From contig OX104112.1 in NCBI GenBank assembly GCA_944474755.1, positions 64,387,640-64,451,639 of the forward strand: a stretch of 64,000 bases of DNA. Direction: 5' to 3'. Below, in pieces: positions 13,001-23,999 of the stretch. Under the pieces are notes generated by a model. The model saw only the letters and a program-made list of their open reading frames with translations. It was not told where the DNA came from and did no database searches. Made by a program: the position numbers and the translations under genes. How positions within the stretch are numbered: the stretch's first letter is position 1; the number at the start of each line of letters is the position of its first letter. The stretch is from Limnoperna fortunei (Eukaryota > Mollusca > Bivalvia > Mytilida > Modiolidae).

Positions 13001-16000
13001 AAAAAAATGTCATTAAATAGTACGTTAGGGACATTTAATACCATGACAACTTACCTTCTGCTTTCATTTAATACTCATAACAAATAATCATTGATATATA
13101 AGAGCAACTCACTAACATAGATGGAAAATGGAAAATAACAAAAAATATGGCTATGACAACGACGTCCATTATTGTGAGATTCATAATCCCTGAAGGTGAA
13201 TAAACAGCAAGGATTCTATCTTCCATTGTTAATGGGATATGGCTATGTGTAATCGTTGTCATCAATCAAGGTGAGATAACTATTACAAAGTGTTATTATA
13301 CGACACTTGAAGACATTAAAGGGATCTACATTTTAGTTACAGCTTTATTTCTTATCGTTAGAAGAAGATCTGTACGCAATATTATTTGTAAAAATTAGAA
13401 TGCAATTTTCGAACAGTAGGGAAGGTCTTATGTATTAATCAAGGGAAGATAACTTATAAAATCTCAATCAAATTATATGACAGTTCAAGACTTCAAAAGG
13501 GCAACATTTTGGTCCAGGTTTTAGTTTGTATCTCTTATGATAAAAGTGGAGATCTGCACACAACAAATTAGAACGTAACCTTTTTACCTTTGCCAACTAA
13601 TTTAACATCTGAAGACAAATTCCAAATAATTCTTTTTTTGTAGACACAAAATGTGCAAATTGAAATCAACAAATAATTTCCACATTTAATCAGTGTTTTA
13701 AAATGTAATGGTTTTCTTTCATTTTGAGAAGGTAATTTTCAATAGTAAATGACCTAAAGAAGATCGGAATTGTAAACTAAACTGGGGACATGCAATTGTT
13801 GTTTGGGGTCTCCCCATTTGCCCAAAAACCATTGAAAGCAAACGAACTTTTTAAAACAATGTCAGGTCCCCTGGGAAACAAAAATGGCGGAGTACCCATG
13901 TAAAATTCCCGTCAAATTACATGTAAACATCAGAAGCATAGTACAAGATAATTTTTTTCTGCAAGATTTACGTAATAAAAAGTTACAATACTGAATACGA
14001 AAAAATGCAAGCAAAAAACCGGGTTGTGACTTTGATGCATTTCTAGGTTATGTAAATGTTATGTTCTTTGAATTCGCAATAAGGGGAAGGACTGTGATTC
14101 GTTCTAGAAACCTATACTTATGTATACCGTGGCAATCTCGCCATTAAACATGTATGCAGATGTTTAACATTACATTTTTAGAAATGGTCTACACCGGAAA
14201 TAACATAAGAAAGGCTTACATTACACATCAGAATGAACAAGAATCACCTTCAATTCATTTCGTTTCCAGCAATTGGTCAAGAAAAGTAATTCATAAAACT
14301 TTAAAGCACCAGTTGACATTTAATGTACTATTAGAAGGAAAAATATTTAAACATATCTCACTAAGGTAATTAAAACTTCAGATTTTCGTAGTCTGTTGTT
14401 GAAGCTATAAATGTTTATTGTTACCCTTTAGATACCTCTCAGGGAGATAGGTTACCATGGTGATATCGCTGATAAAAGAATCACGTGGGTTTTTACACGA
14501 CAATTTAGTTATCGTTATTAGCAAATTGATTACACATGTTTTTACAAAATAGACATATTCGATTGGAATTTTTAGCTAACCCCCTCTTCCCCGTCCGCCA
14601 CCCAAACATTTATTCGGTTATGATTTACGGTATAATGTTGTATAGTCATTTCGATAAATGTTTTTTCATCAACAGCTGTATCAGTTATATGAATTTTTGT
14701 AACTGTACTTTTTTATCGAAATTGTTAAAGTGATTATATCAAAGTTTATATAAGTACACGTTTATTGTTATTGTATGTTTATGTGTGTGGTGGGCATTTT
14801 TTCTTGAACCCCACCTTCGCATTTTTATCATAACTACATGTATATATGTTTAATTTAGTTGAATAAATACTTGGCCACAATAGGTGCCTAAATTTGCCAC
14901 AGATGGTGTTTTTATAAATGCGAACAGAGCTTGCTGCCTGATATGTTTGGTCCTACATATCATAACGTCTATCACTTGGCGTTCAATGTCAAAACATATG
15001 GAACACTTGTACAGGAATCTGTTGTTGAAGATTGAAAGGGAACATAAAGAACATTCAAATCAAACTTCAGAATTTGCAGAGATTACCGATAAACAAAACA
15101 GAAGGGGCCTTAATACAAAATCAAAATTTTAAAAGGTTAATTTTGTTGTTTTATTGTTGGACCGATGAATTTATTTATTTATAGTGCCACTTTCATTTGT
15201 TTCATTTAACATTTGAATGTCTAAAATTATTTTACTGTTTCCCATTCTTCATTTTAACATAATTGAAAGAAATGGGTCAAAGTATACATGCCACGGTACC
15301 AAATCATTCATTTGTTTTCATATATTTTCTATATATAAATTCATGTAAATTGTTGTGACCAATACATAATAACAATTTCAATGTTAAATCGAGAGTGTTG
15401 TGTTTTGAACATTCGGAGAAAAAGACATTGACTTGCTTTTTTAATATGTAGTTGTAGACATAGTCATGAAACAGTAAGCCTTGGTGTCTCCGACGCGATT
15501 AATTTTGTATTTAATAAGATTAGTAATATGAATTGTTATTTGTAGCTGTATATACTCAACTGCAATTGTAATCGTCAAATTTGGTAGGAGTTATCGGACT
15601 TTCAGTAAAATAAAATTAGGTAGATTTTGGTAGATTTATCTCTTCTGAAGCCACTTGACGTGTTGCTTCGATATTGTTGTATGATTACTTGTTGTGTAAA
15701 TGTGCATACTTTACTGCCATTTTAATTCCTCTAAAATTGTATGAGCTATGGACTTAGGTTGTATGAACACATCTCCTCTGAAACCATTTTACGAATGGCT
15801 TTGATTTTTAGTAGGAATAATTGTTATTATGTGTATATTTGTTCATACTCGCCCGCTATTTTATTTCTTTTTCTAGTTTTAAAGAAATTATGAGACTTTG
15901 ATCATTTAAGCTGTATCACATTATCGTATATCTTGTACATTAAACATTTTCTTAATTTCTTCAGATGTTGAACTAAGTCTGGTGGCCATTTGTTTAAATT

Positions 16001-18294
16001 TCCGTTGAGAAGAAAAAAACCTTTAACTTTAATTGCTTGTTGTTAGGGTTTTTCGCAACTTTCATAAATTTGTCAGCTATATCGTGACGTCCAGTTGTGT
16101 ATTTGTGGAGGAAGCTAGTGTATTACTTGAAATGCCCTAATCTTCGGTAGGACTACTTGCGACAAAACGCGCGTCTAACACAGTAAGTTAAACAACCTTG
16201 GAACGAATGAGGACTCATGTTAAGAGTTTCCCAATTTTGTTGCAGGATCCTAGAATAAATTATCTGGATACAAATATAGTAATAATTACAGGTAGTAAAA
16301 ATGATGATTAATTGTCACCAGTAGTACTTCTAATGTAAGTTAAATTTGTTCAAGTAAACTTGCCAGAAAGCATCCGACATTTACGTGAAAAGCTGAATAT
16401 ATGTAATTCAATATTTATATTAGCATACTTACTTTTATAACCATGGTATCTTTACTTCATTTACTCGGTGCTTTTCTACCCTTTTTTATAACACATTCTT
16501 TATAAACATATCAATAAATAAATACTTGCATTGATATTTAAGTTGTTCTTAAAATAAAACAAATCTAGGAATTCAAATTTCGACCAAGAAATAATAAGGT
16601 ACAGATTATTTACAGTACTCTATGTATAGAGGTAAATTTTATGTTGAAGCCTATTTTCATACAATTGTAATATTAAATTCATTTTGCAGGTAGCCAGCAG
16701 AATTGTATATCAAGTATTTGCCGTCGTCTTAATACTGCTTTCAGTATGTGGTAAATTCGGAGCAGTGTTTGTGACTATACCAGACCCAGTTCTTGGCGGG
16801 AGTGTTGTTGTAGGTTTTGGTATATTTCTAGGACTAATACTGTCCAACTTACAATATATTGATCTAAACTCGAACAGAAACCTAGCAGTGATTGGTGTAT
16901 CCATACTTGTTGGTCTTATGATTCCTAGTTGGGCAAAGAACAACTCAGAATTAATGAAAACTGGTAAGATATATACATTTGATTTTTATCTTTGCAAAAT
17001 GGTTGTCAATATATTTTGCACAACTAAAAAATGGAAATAATCTAAAAGCAAAGACACAAAATCTACCACCAAATCCTCCACAAACATACTATTGCATACT
17101 ATTCAATAAAAACAAATACTTTAGGACTTGCCACGATAATTCTAAATGAGACAGCTTTATTATCAGCCATTATTATATATGTATTTAACTTTCCGAAGCT
17201 GCGAAACCAAACTTACAAATCTTCTATTTTGCACCTTTACTTTAATATGTTTAAACAGGAACATATTCTTTAAAAGTTAACCATAAATTAAGAAGAACTA
17301 TCAAAGTATTTGTCATCTCTTGTCAAGAACATGTAATTAAAAGGTGCGAAAACAAATAGATTGATTTGCTTTTTCTCAATGCCACTCAAATTTCTAGTCA
17401 TAATTAAACGAATGTAGATCTAACCTACAACAATAAACGTGTTATGTTTTTTAATCCATTGTGCTATTCATCAGAAGTCGTAGACTGCATGTGCAAAAGA
17501 AACGTTGTTCATGCTCTTTTTATCAAACCTTTTCAATGCTTGTGCATAGCCTTAATTTACAAGATTAGAAAAAGCTAATCACTTCTTCATCCGTGTTGGT
17601 TTCAGGTTTGGATGATTTGGATCGCCTTATAAAAGTTATCCTTACAAACGCAACGTTATTTGGTAGTGGTCTGGCCTTTTTCTTAGACAATACTGTTAAA
17701 GGTAAACATTTCAATTATTTTATTAGAAAAATTAAGCATTCGTTACTGTACTTCTTTCAAACCAGTCACGGTATCGTTTTTCTCTCTTGGACTGATAAGA
17801 AAATGCAAGTGCTACATATAGGTTTCTCTCATTTCATAACAAACAAAAAAAGAATGCGCGTGCTATTCATGGCTATACATTTTTATTGCGAAATGCAAAG
17901 AATGATTTTACCTCATCTATAATAATTTGAACCAGTAGAAATCTAGGATATTGATGAAAGACATACGTTGTGTAAATATATATTGATCAGCAACGCAAAC
18001 AGAGTTTGGTCTGCGTTGAGTTGTTTCACAAACCAGATGAGAAATGTATAAAGCCTCTGTGAAAGCAATTATTTTGCTACAGGAACAAAGAAAGAGCGTG
18101 GATTGGAGGCATGGGACACAGAGGCTATGATGAAGTCCGACACTACATCTAAAGATGAGTGGGAAGAAGACGCCAGTGTTTATGAAATAGTGTCGATATC
18201 AAAGCGCATCAGATCTATAGCTATAACAAAATACATTCCAATCATGCCCAATTTTGATCCAGATTTGTTCAGTTGTAAATCTAAATGTAAATAA
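2745..18294 (+). CDS. SLC23: SLC23-family nucleobase/ascorbate transporter, copy A (12 exons)
   Basis: Multi-pass plasma-membrane transporter of the NAT/SLC23 family; members move ascorbate or nucleobases, usually with Na+ or H+. Coding exons: 2745-2819, 6498-6620, 7596-7753, 8036-8133, 8507-8589, 9365-9540, 10186-10306, 11866-12022, 12287-12540, 16690-16963, 17606-17701, 18083-18294. These sum to 1827 nt (608 residues plus stop), close to the usual ~600. Seen: YKLGDIPP near the N-terminus, GPITVIPT, the SIGDYYACAK block (about 357-366), PPPPLHALNRG, an NAT-signature-like ANIGCIGITK (406-415), IPDPVLGG, SNLQYIDLNSNRNL and FFLDNTV. Odd points: the usual QH motif reads QQ (66-67), the TM8 acidic residue is Asp356 rather than Glu, and the signature starts with Ala. 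The start at 2745 is uncertain: the frame is open upstream to an ATG at 2673, and copy B starts eight codons earlier by alignment. The substrate cannot be named. Confidence 0.93.
3535..4190. repeat. Degenerate intronic minisatellite (TTTATTTTGTTACACCTGT-like)
   Basis: Loose repeats of about 45-50 bp with a core like TTTATTTTGTTACACCTGTA followed by CGTGAAAACTGAATC. The clearest neighbours are at 4060-4180. A SINE is inserted inside. A related array lies in intron 1 of copy B (23400-23660). Confidence 0.6.
3691..3957 (-). repeat. Complete tRNA-derived SINE with 13-bp target duplication
   Basis: Minus orientation: the tRNA-like head is at the right (reverse complement GGCCTCGGTGGCCGAG), with the B box GGTTCGATTCTC at 3883-3872. 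The central domain has CCGGGTACTCCGGCTTCC and the 3' end is a (CAAA)n tail. AAGTTATTATGTT occurs at 3678-3690 and again at 3958-3970, a perfect 13-bp target-site duplication. The layout fits the SINE superfamily common in bivalves, possibly MetaSINE; that name is an inference. Confidence 0.93.
4940..5345 (-). pseudogene. Decayed Tc1/mariner-type transposase fragment
   Basis: Minus-strand translation from about 5327 reads AGQSANDFNYTRTIKRL then NDRPWRGR. This matches the helix-turn-helix and NDRPRSGRP linker of Tc1-like transposases. Further on, near 5015-4980, a QWDLKQWQNK stretch resembles the region before the catalytic DESRF. Frameshifts and stops break it, and no terminal inverted repeats were found. 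Confidence 0.65.
6498..6620 (+). CDS. SLC23: SLC23 copy A exon 2
   Basis: 41 codons, phase 0 to 0, TTTGTAG|CAT ... CTTCAG|GTATTA. Encodes the N-terminal tail and YKLGDIPPVHLIIPFALQ, the start of TM1. It is 18 codons shorter than copy B exon 2, the difference lying in the hydrophilic part. Confidence 0.93.
6621..7595. other. SLC23 copy A intron 2
   Basis: Plain AT-rich intron of 975 bp with a normal TTTGCAG acceptor. The matching intron in copy B is about 5 kb because it holds the 25418-28904 element. Confidence 0.8.
7596..7753 (+). CDS. SLC23: SLC23 copy A exon 3
   Basis: 158 nt, phase 0 to 2. Encodes QVLMSLSGNVIISVLVARSV then LLSTTMLMAALTTLLQVTFGI, matching TM1-TM3 of SLC23. The family's QH pair at the start of this exon is QQ here. 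Confidence 0.93.
8036..8133 (+). CDS. SLC23: SLC23 copy A exon 4
   Basis: 98 nt, phase 2 to 1. Encodes LSIYQGPTPAYLIPILALSS then LPEWKCPAFNLT, matching the WKCP region of vertebrate SVCTs. Confidence 0.93.
8507..8589 (+). CDS. SLC23: SLC23 copy A exon 5
   Basis: 83 nt, phase 1 to 0. Encodes the extracellular loop NSMTNATDMNKS through ILPRLQL. NAT and NKS are possible N-glycosylation sequons, as in the corresponding loop of other SLC23 proteins. Confidence 0.9.
8590..9364. other. SLC23 copy A intron 5 with internal duplication
   Basis: A block at about 8928-9180 recurs at 9213-9350. Shared pieces in order: GTTGCTGTTGTC, GTTTATCATTTG, GGTATCTACATAGTGAT, ACATCACAC and ACTGCTGAA. The second copy runs straight into the functional 3' splice site of exon 6. 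Confidence 0.65.
9365..9540 (+). CDS. SLC23: SLC23 copy A exon 6
   Basis: 176 nt, phase 0 to 2. Encodes GSLIVASVIHTLLGLTGLIG then RYLGPITVIPTLLLLG and CESHWGVSAL. Two AG acceptors lie six bases apart (9357-9358 and 9363-9364); the downstream one gives the better family length. Confidence 0.9.
9678..9915 (-). repeat. Degraded SINE
   Basis: Diverged full-length copy of the 3691-3957 family in intron 6. It runs from GTTTAACGCCACTTCAG on the left to GCCGCCAAGGCC (head) on the right, in minus orientation. Confidence 0.8.
9995..10080. repeat. (ATT)n microsatellite
   Basis: About 86 bp of TTA/ATT trinucleotides with one interruption (ACT), in intron 6 of copy A. Likely to vary in length. Confidence 0.95.
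10186..10306 (+). CDS. SLC23: SLC23 copy A exon 7
   Basis: 121 nt, phase 2 to 0, TTTTTAG|A ... GCG|GTAAGT. Encodes TAVVGFICAVYLEGWQMPIP and ends FRYPLQQVLA. Confidence 0.92.
10307..11865. other. SLC23 copy A intron 7
   Basis: 1.56 kb of AT-rich sequence with a poly-C run near 10661-10672. No exon-like or repeat structure recognised. Confidence 0.7.
11866..12022 (+). CDS. SLC23: SLC23 copy A exon 8
   Basis: 157 nt, phase 0 to 1. Encodes ILLSMGIGWTVCGILTTTGV, then the YKTRTDYGTN loop and SPWFYMPYPG, matching the ARTD...SPW...PYP stretch of SLC23. Confidence 0.93.
12287..12540 (+). CDS. SLC23: SLC23 copy A exon 9 (substrate-site exon)
   Basis: 254 nt, phase 1 to 0. Carries DSIGDYYACAK, PPPPLHALNRG and the NAT-signature-like ANIGCIGITK. 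This is the functional core of the transporter and the exon disrupted in copy B. Confidence 0.94.
13262..13575. repeat. Diverged tandem duplication, about 175-bp unit
   Basis: 13262-13430 and 13437-13575 share in order ATCAAGG.GA.ATAACT, GACA.TT.AAGAC.T, ACATTTT, GTT.CAG.TTTA, a TTTCTTATCGTTAG-like piece, and AGATCTG.AC. No coding potential. Confidence 0.6.
16037..16155 (-). repeat. SINE fragment
   Basis: 3' part and central domain only (CAGCTATATCGTGACG, GAGGAAGC, CTTCGGTAGGA). Minus orientation, head missing. Confidence 0.75.
16690..16963 (+). CDS. SLC23: SLC23 copy A exon 10
   Basis: 274 nt, phase 0 to 1. Encodes VASRIVYQVFAVVLILLSVC, then AVFVTIPDPVLGG and SNLQYIDLNSNRNLAVIG. The most conserved exon between copies A and B. 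Confidence 0.95.
16964..17605. other. SLC23 copy A intron 10
   Basis: 642 bp of AT-rich intron. Nothing recognised. Confidence 0.75.
17606..17701 (+). CDS. SLC23: SLC23 copy A exon 11
   Basis: 96 nt, phase 1 to 1. Encodes LDDLDRLIKVILTNATLFGS then FFLDNTVK, the last membrane segment region. Confidence 0.93.
17702..18082. other. SLC23 copy A intron 11
   Basis: 381 bp, AT-rich, ending TTTTGCTACAG. Nothing else recognised. Confidence 0.75.
18083..18294 (+). CDS. SLC23: SLC23 copy A exon 12 (C-terminus and stop)
   Basis: 212 nt ending in TAA at 18292-18294. Encodes the cytosolic tail GTKKERGLEAWD ... VYEIVSISKRI ... ITKYIPIMPNFDPDLFSCK. The KYIPI and FDPDL parts match the end of other SLC23 proteins. 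Three codons longer than copy B. Confidence 0.94.
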
Positions 18295-19279
18295 TTTTTT
18301 ACATATGCTAAAAACTATTTGTAAAAAGATCTGTGTAAAGTCTTTAAGCATTCGTAAGAATACTGCATCCGTGTTCGCAACCCCGGTTATTCCATTACTT
18401 TCCTTCTTCATGGTCTTATCCTTAGACTAAACTGACACATATATTAATACTGTTATCTTGTTAAGAATTATATAATTATGCATGTAAAATAACCACAATA
18501 GTTATTTTCACAAATAAAAACACATGCCATGTACGTGTTTACATTAGTCACAATGTGAAACTTAACGACGAAGGTCAAAATGAATCACAGTATTTATCAC
18601 CAAAAAAAAACCAAAATGCGATCAATGTCTTCTACTACTTGTGACTAGAGAAAATTAATAGCAGGACAGTAAATTTGTATTACTGAATAATGAATCAATG
18701 ATTCGTGCCATCAACGAAGTGGGCTACTAGGCTAGTGATTCAGCACTCTGATGGCAAATAAAGTGTCTTCAAACGTACCAAGATAATTAAAGGTCCTTAT
18801 GAATTAAGTAAGTAATACGTTAAAAGTTGTTATGTATTCTGATCATTTGTATGTATTATGCAGCTAAAAAGGAGACAACAATAAAACAGACACCACAGAT
18901 ATAAAAACCAAATATTGAATAACAAGAACCACACAAAACGGGGTAAAATCCAGATTTGAAAGGTAAGCAACTCCTGCTTACACGTTGCATTCGTTGTATC
19001 ACTCGGGATAAATAGTTATATCCAGGGGTAGTCATAATCCAGTAAAAATGAGAGAATGTAGTAACGTCAAACGAAAAGATCAGTCATTTGTGACACAGAT
19101 GTTCCTTAGCGGTAAACCAATTCGAGATGGCACTAAGATGCGATTATTCAATTAAAGGCCGTCATTACCAAAGCCACATTGACTACCGTTTGTGTCCATA
19201 ATATGTACTACTTTAGTTAGGCCTTTATTTATTAAAATTTATCAAACCACTCATCTACAATTTAAATTTACTTACCTAC
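18295..19279. other. Spacer between SLC23 copies, left part
   Basis: Probably starts with the copy A 3'UTR; AATAAA lies at 18513-18518, about 220 bases past the stop. A solitary copy of a motif that is tandemly repeated at 59604-59796 occurs at 18694-18740. No other structure recognised. Confidence 0.6.
18513..18518 (+). terminator. Possible polyadenylation signal of SLC23 copy A
   Basis: Canonical AATAAA about 220 bases after the stop codon. Such hexamers are common in AT-rich DNA, so this is only a candidate. Confidence 0.3.
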
Positions 19280-19620
19280 TCAAAAGGGTTCATGTTGCTT
19301 ATTTAGAATCCTGTCTTATTTCTTGTGTTGCTCATTTAATATCACCTGTGCACATTCTAGTGTTGCTCATCTATGTCCCCTGCTTGCGTCTTTGCGTTGC
19401 TATCTATTGTCTCCGGTGTGCGTTCTCATGTTGCTCACCGTACTCTCAAGCATGCATTCTCGTGTATCTCACCTAATGTCTTCAGCGAGCGTTTTCGTGT
19501 TGCTGATTTATAGTCTCATGCGAGCATTTTCATTTCCTGTGTGCATTTAACTGTTGCTAAACAACAGTCGTCTGTGTGAATTTAGTGTAACTAATCTATA
19601 GTCTATTGTTTGCGCTCACC
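19280..19620. repeat. Degenerate minisatellite, left half
   Basis: Repeats of about 35-38 bp with a core like GTTCTCATGTTGCTCATCTA then TAGTCTCCTGTGTGC. Strongly diverged. Continues beyond the LINE fragment at 20490-20845. Confidence 0.75.
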
Positions 19621-19634
19621 ATTTTTGTTTCTTA

Positions 19635-20489
19635 TGGCCATAGACTGAATCATGAAGACCATAACCAGGGGAAAGAGAAACGCAATACAATGGGCACTCT
19701 GGAATCAGCTGGATGATTTGGATTTTGCCGATGATTTAGCACTCCTGTCACACAATCACCAACAGATGCAGAAGTCCTCAGAACTGCTTAACACCTCAGC
19801 TACAATAGGACTCAACATTCACAGAGGAAAGACCAAGATCCTGAAAGTTAATACCACCAACAATGAGCCAGTAAAAGAGGTAGAGTCATTCAAATACCTT
19901 TGCAATATAGTGGATAAGCAAGGAGGTACAGATGCTGATGTCAAGATCAGAATCGGAAAAGCAAGAGGGGCATTTAGCCAGCTAAGAAACATCTGGAATT
20001 CACGAGTCAGAAGCAGGAACACCAAGCTACGACTTTTCAACTCCAACGTGAAATCAGCCCTCTTGTATGGTACAGTAAGCTGGAGTTTTACCAAGGCCAC
20101 CAGTCATAAGATCCAGACATTTAATCAACCAATGTCTTCGTCGTATCCTTTTCAACCGCTGACCGGAAACCAGCAGTAACAAGGAGTTATGGGGAGAGAC
20201 CAACCAATGCCCAGTTAAAGAAGAGATTAGGAGAAGAAGGTGGAGTCGGCTAGGACATACCCTACGAAAGCCAAGTGGTAACATCACAAGGCAGGCACTA
20301 ACATGGACACCCCAGGGAAAGAGAAAGTGAGGACGACCGAGAAGGGACCTGGAATCAGATGTCAAGCTGACAGGAAAGACATGGGGACAACTGGAACTAA
20401 CAACAAAGAACAGGCAGCGCTGGAGAACTATCGTCGAAGGCCTATGCACCAGGAAAAGCGAAGGGCCTAAGTAAGTAGGTAAGTAAGTA
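19635..20489 (+). mobile_element. 5'-truncated LINE (RTE-like) 3' fragment
   Basis: Open frame 19652-20179 encodes the reverse-transcriptase end: LDDLDFADDLALLSHN holds the polymerase FADD box at about residues 25-28, followed by the thumb-like NIHRGKTKILKV region. After a frameshift near 20120 the C-terminal tail continues in another frame ([20 protein letters not shown], then RPRRDLESDVK), with two in-frame TGA codons. The 3' end is a TAAG-type microsatellite (about 20468-20489), as in RTE-like elements. The endonuclease and 5' half are absent. It splits a minisatellite in two. Non-functional. Confidence 0.85.
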
Positions 20490-20845
20490 ATATATAGTCA
20501 CCAGTGTGCGTTCTCATGTTGCTTATCTAAAGTATACTCCTGGCGCACTCGTGTTTCTCATCTACGGTCTTCTGCGCGCTTTATCGTATCCAAATCTATA
20601 GTCTCTTTTGTGCGTTCTTATGTTGCTCCTCTATTGTTTTCTGTGTATTATAGTGTTGCTTATCTATACTCTCTTATTGAGTGCATTATAGTTTTGGTTA
20701 TCTCTAGTCTACTCTTGTATCTATAGTCTTCTGTGTATGTACAGTGTTACTCATTAATAGTCTCATGCGTGCGTTCTCATGTTGCTCATCTATAGTCTCT
20801 AGTCTACTGTCTTGCGCTGCTCATCTAAGGTATCCCATGCTAGTG
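20490..20845. repeat. Degenerate minisatellite, right half
   Basis: Same repeat as 19280-19620, e.g. GTGCGTTCTCATGTTGCT then CATCTATAGTCTCTAG. The two halves were one array before the LINE inserted. Confidence 0.75.
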
Positions 20846-22048
20846 GAAGGAAACATGTACAAATGAATATATTATTGCAAATTTTTTGGTGGGAGTAAGC
20901 TGATTCGTTATAGACGACGGTCGACTTTTGATAACCGGCGTGTAAAAATTAGTGTTATGATTTCGAGTCTGACTACAGAAACATCTGTCAAAAGTCTGAT
21001 AATATTATAGAATTTGGCTTCCAATCCCAATAAAAATGGATACCAGATTATTGCAGAAAGTTCCGTAAAACTTCACACAAACCAGGAAAACAATCATTAT
21101 AAACCATAAATGAAGGTAATAAAAAAATATCGAAAAAGACGAACTTAAATTCTAAGTTCAAGAAACTGGCAAACGTGAGAACCAACAACCAAAAACATAG
21201 CAACTACAGCAATGATCCTGACATGGTACAGCTTGGTGCAGATATTTCAAAAGAAATGGTGTGCTAAACCTGGTTTTATGGTATGTTAAACGTCCCGCTT
21301 CCATATTACATATTTACTACAAGTACAAAAAAGATGAATCATCTACAAATATTTCAAAAACTGTTAAAATTTTTAAATTATTTGCACTTTAAAACAATAT
21401 ATAATCACCTTTTCGGTTTTAAAGAAAAAATCTTAATTATTTTGACTTGTTTTTTTATTTTAGATAATAATTATATATGAAAGCATTCTTTGTTTTATTT
21501 GGGGTTCTTGTGTGTTTGACATATGAATGCACAAATTGTGATCCAAGGTTATTAGTACTTAAACATACCTTAAGAAACTCTCAGTAAATTTAAAGTGATT
21601 GAGAAGTAATATAAGCTAGCCACGTAATTAATCAATTATACAGCTGCAGGACAATTATGCCTTACATAATAGTTAATTAAGCATTTTAAATTAAGAAAAT
21701 TTCCTAAGCCATAGACGTTTTATATGTATCTGCCTACGATGTATTTAGACAAAAATAACTTAACTGACATTCTTATTCAGTTTGTTTGCGTAACACATCA
21801 AATAACAGGAAAATAAAACCATGATAAATTACCAAAAAAGTGTACATCTATATTTTAAATTACATTTCCCCTGAAACGTTAATAAATTTGTTACTACATT
21901 TGTTTAAATCTTTTTTTCAAATTCTGGATACAGTGGTAGTATTGTAGCGATTAAATTTCACCTATTGTAAACACGAGAATTTTCCGAATCTTTGTCCGAC
22001 AATTAAATTATATATGACATCAAAGTGAACAATAAACAAGTAAACGAT
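20846..22048. other. Spacer and putative upstream region of SLC23 copy B
   Basis: AT-rich. Holds the second copy of the 1185-1330 dispersed repeat (20905-21005). Promoter elements and 5'UTR of copy B should lie at the right end, but I cannot define them. Confidence 0.5.
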
Positions 22049-22147
22049 ATGGATCAAAATGTGGTCAATGGACATGATAACTGTGGCTTTGAAATGGAAA
22101 ATAAAGTATGTAATAATCGTCAAGACGAATCAAAAGAGACTTCCAAG
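22049..22147 (+). CDS. SLC23: SLC23 copy B exon 1
   Basis: 33 codons starting ATG at 22049, MDQNVVNGHDNCGFEMENK, ending ETSK|GTAGGC like copy A. Phase 0 exit. Confidence 0.85.
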
Positions 22148-23999
22148 GTAGGCAGAGCTATTGTATAATTAACATAAAACTATAGTACATTATTATGAAC
22201 AGATGTTGAATTATATTCTGTTCAAAATATTAACCAACATACTGTGTCATCAGAAAGTAATACAAATGTTTAAGTATATTTTATGTGCACTTAGACTTCA
22301 TTTATAAAACTGAAGCAATATAAAACAATAAATAGCACGTATTTAGAATAAAACTGTAAGACAAAGTTTTTTGTCAAAAAATTGTTTTGCACTTGTGTAT
22401 TTTTGATACAAGCTACCTTCTATCGACCTTTTGACTATAAAACAAATCACATAAGTTAGTTTATTGATCATGCAAAATCACAAGAATTATTGAAAATTAA
22501 TTTCAATTTATAAAGAAAGTATCAGTTTTTATTACATATGCCTGTCAAATGGTTAATTATTGTTGACAGTTGGTAAAAGATTAAGTGCACAATGATGTTT
22601 TATATTGTCACACCCTATACATCAACCAAATTATTTTTTACTGCAGAGAAAAAAACAACAATTGGTTTCCAAGTTTAAAAATATACATATCATGAAACAA
22701 ATTTTGCAACGTCTACATTGTATCGATGTATAAATTGGTTCCCAACTTCGAAGATATTGTAGTAGTATAAAAATATACTAAAAAGATTTAACAATTTTAA
22801 CAACTTTGAATTCTCTAGCGTTCCACTATAAACTTAACAACTTTGGTATTGTATATAGTTATGTGATAATTGTAGGCCTTAGAAAGTATTTTGCTAATAG
22901 GCAAAGTAGTCTACGATGACGATCCCAAATACCGGTTATATATTATTTTTTCAAAGAAGCAATGACCAAAGTTTACTCCCAAGTGTAAGTAAGGTGGGTG
23001 CACTAAACTTTAATCTTCAGTGTTTGTAATTATTTTTGAATCTATGTCACAATATGGCCATTTCGAATGTAATGTAATATTTAAACTAAAATACGTCTAC
23101 GTTTCAACAAGGGTATACTGTATACGGTTTTATCGTACAGTGTTTGTTATTTCCACTGTTTTTAGTAGTTGTAAATATAGTAAAGAAAAAAAATCGCGTT
23201 TCTACCCAGTTTGTTTTACCTATGGTTTTTATAAAACAAATTTCGTTTTGACTTTCCTTTAAAATTTTGATTCTTTGTCCACTGGTATCATCATATTTAC
23301 TAGGGTAAATATGAAATGTTTATATTATTCTCTCTGTAACTATGTATTTAGTTTATGAGAAATAACGTTAAATTGACAAGTACAGCCGTGTTTAATTTGT
23401 TATTCTTATTAATTATCGTCAAACAACGTTAATTTTATTACATCTGTTCATGAAATGTAAAGCCATCATTTTGAAGCAATGCTGTAACACATAATTCATG
23501 TAAAAAGTAGAGCCACCTTTTTATTAATTTTATTCAATTACATTAAAAGTCAAGCGACGTTTATTTTGTTTTGTTACACATAATGCATGTAAGTGAAATG
23601 TACATTTATGTTTGTTTTGTTTGTTTTGTTACACCTGTACGTGAAAACGACAGCAGCGTTGAGAGAACGTTGCTTATCGTACATAATTTTTATGGCAGTA
23701 CTTGGTAGTTGTTACAAGAAAATGACAGTAAAGATGTTCATAAATAACTTAATTATATATTAAGCATGATGGCATGATGTATATACCTAAATAAAACAAA
23801 ATTAGGATTGCTTTTAATGTAAACCGTCAATTTTGTGTTGTATAACCTGAAGCTTCAAAATATTAAATGAACAAATAAGCTTCAAAGGTAAGGATAGTAT
23901 ACTTGTGTAAAGGACAAAAATATTAGTAAAGGTAATAAATATATGTGTATCGCTCTTTATGGTACAAGTTCACTTTTGACTTCAATGGTATATTTTCAG
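22148..23999. other. SLC23 copy B intron 1
   Basis: 1.85 kb, AT-rich. Contains the 23400-23660 minisatellite related to the one in copy A intron 1. Lacks the SINE and the Tc1 relic found there. Confidence 0.75.
23400..23660. repeat. Degenerate intronic minisatellite, shared with copy A
   Basis: Repeats such as GTTACACCTGTACGTGAAAA, TTTATTTTGTTTTGTTACAC and CATGAAATGTAAAGCCA. The same motifs occur at 3535-4190 in copy A, so the array is older than the gene duplication. Confidence 0.55.

Larger units (their letters stand above)
12541..16689. other. SLC23 copy A intron 9
   Basis: 4.15 kb. It contains a diverged tandem duplication at 13262-13575 and a SINE fragment at 16037-16155. The rest is AT-rich with nothing recognised. 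Confidence 0.75.

Noticed and set aside
20054..20449. 131-codon minus-strand open frame
   Set aside because: Antisense shadow of the LINE reverse-transcriptase tail, which clearly reads on the plus strand.
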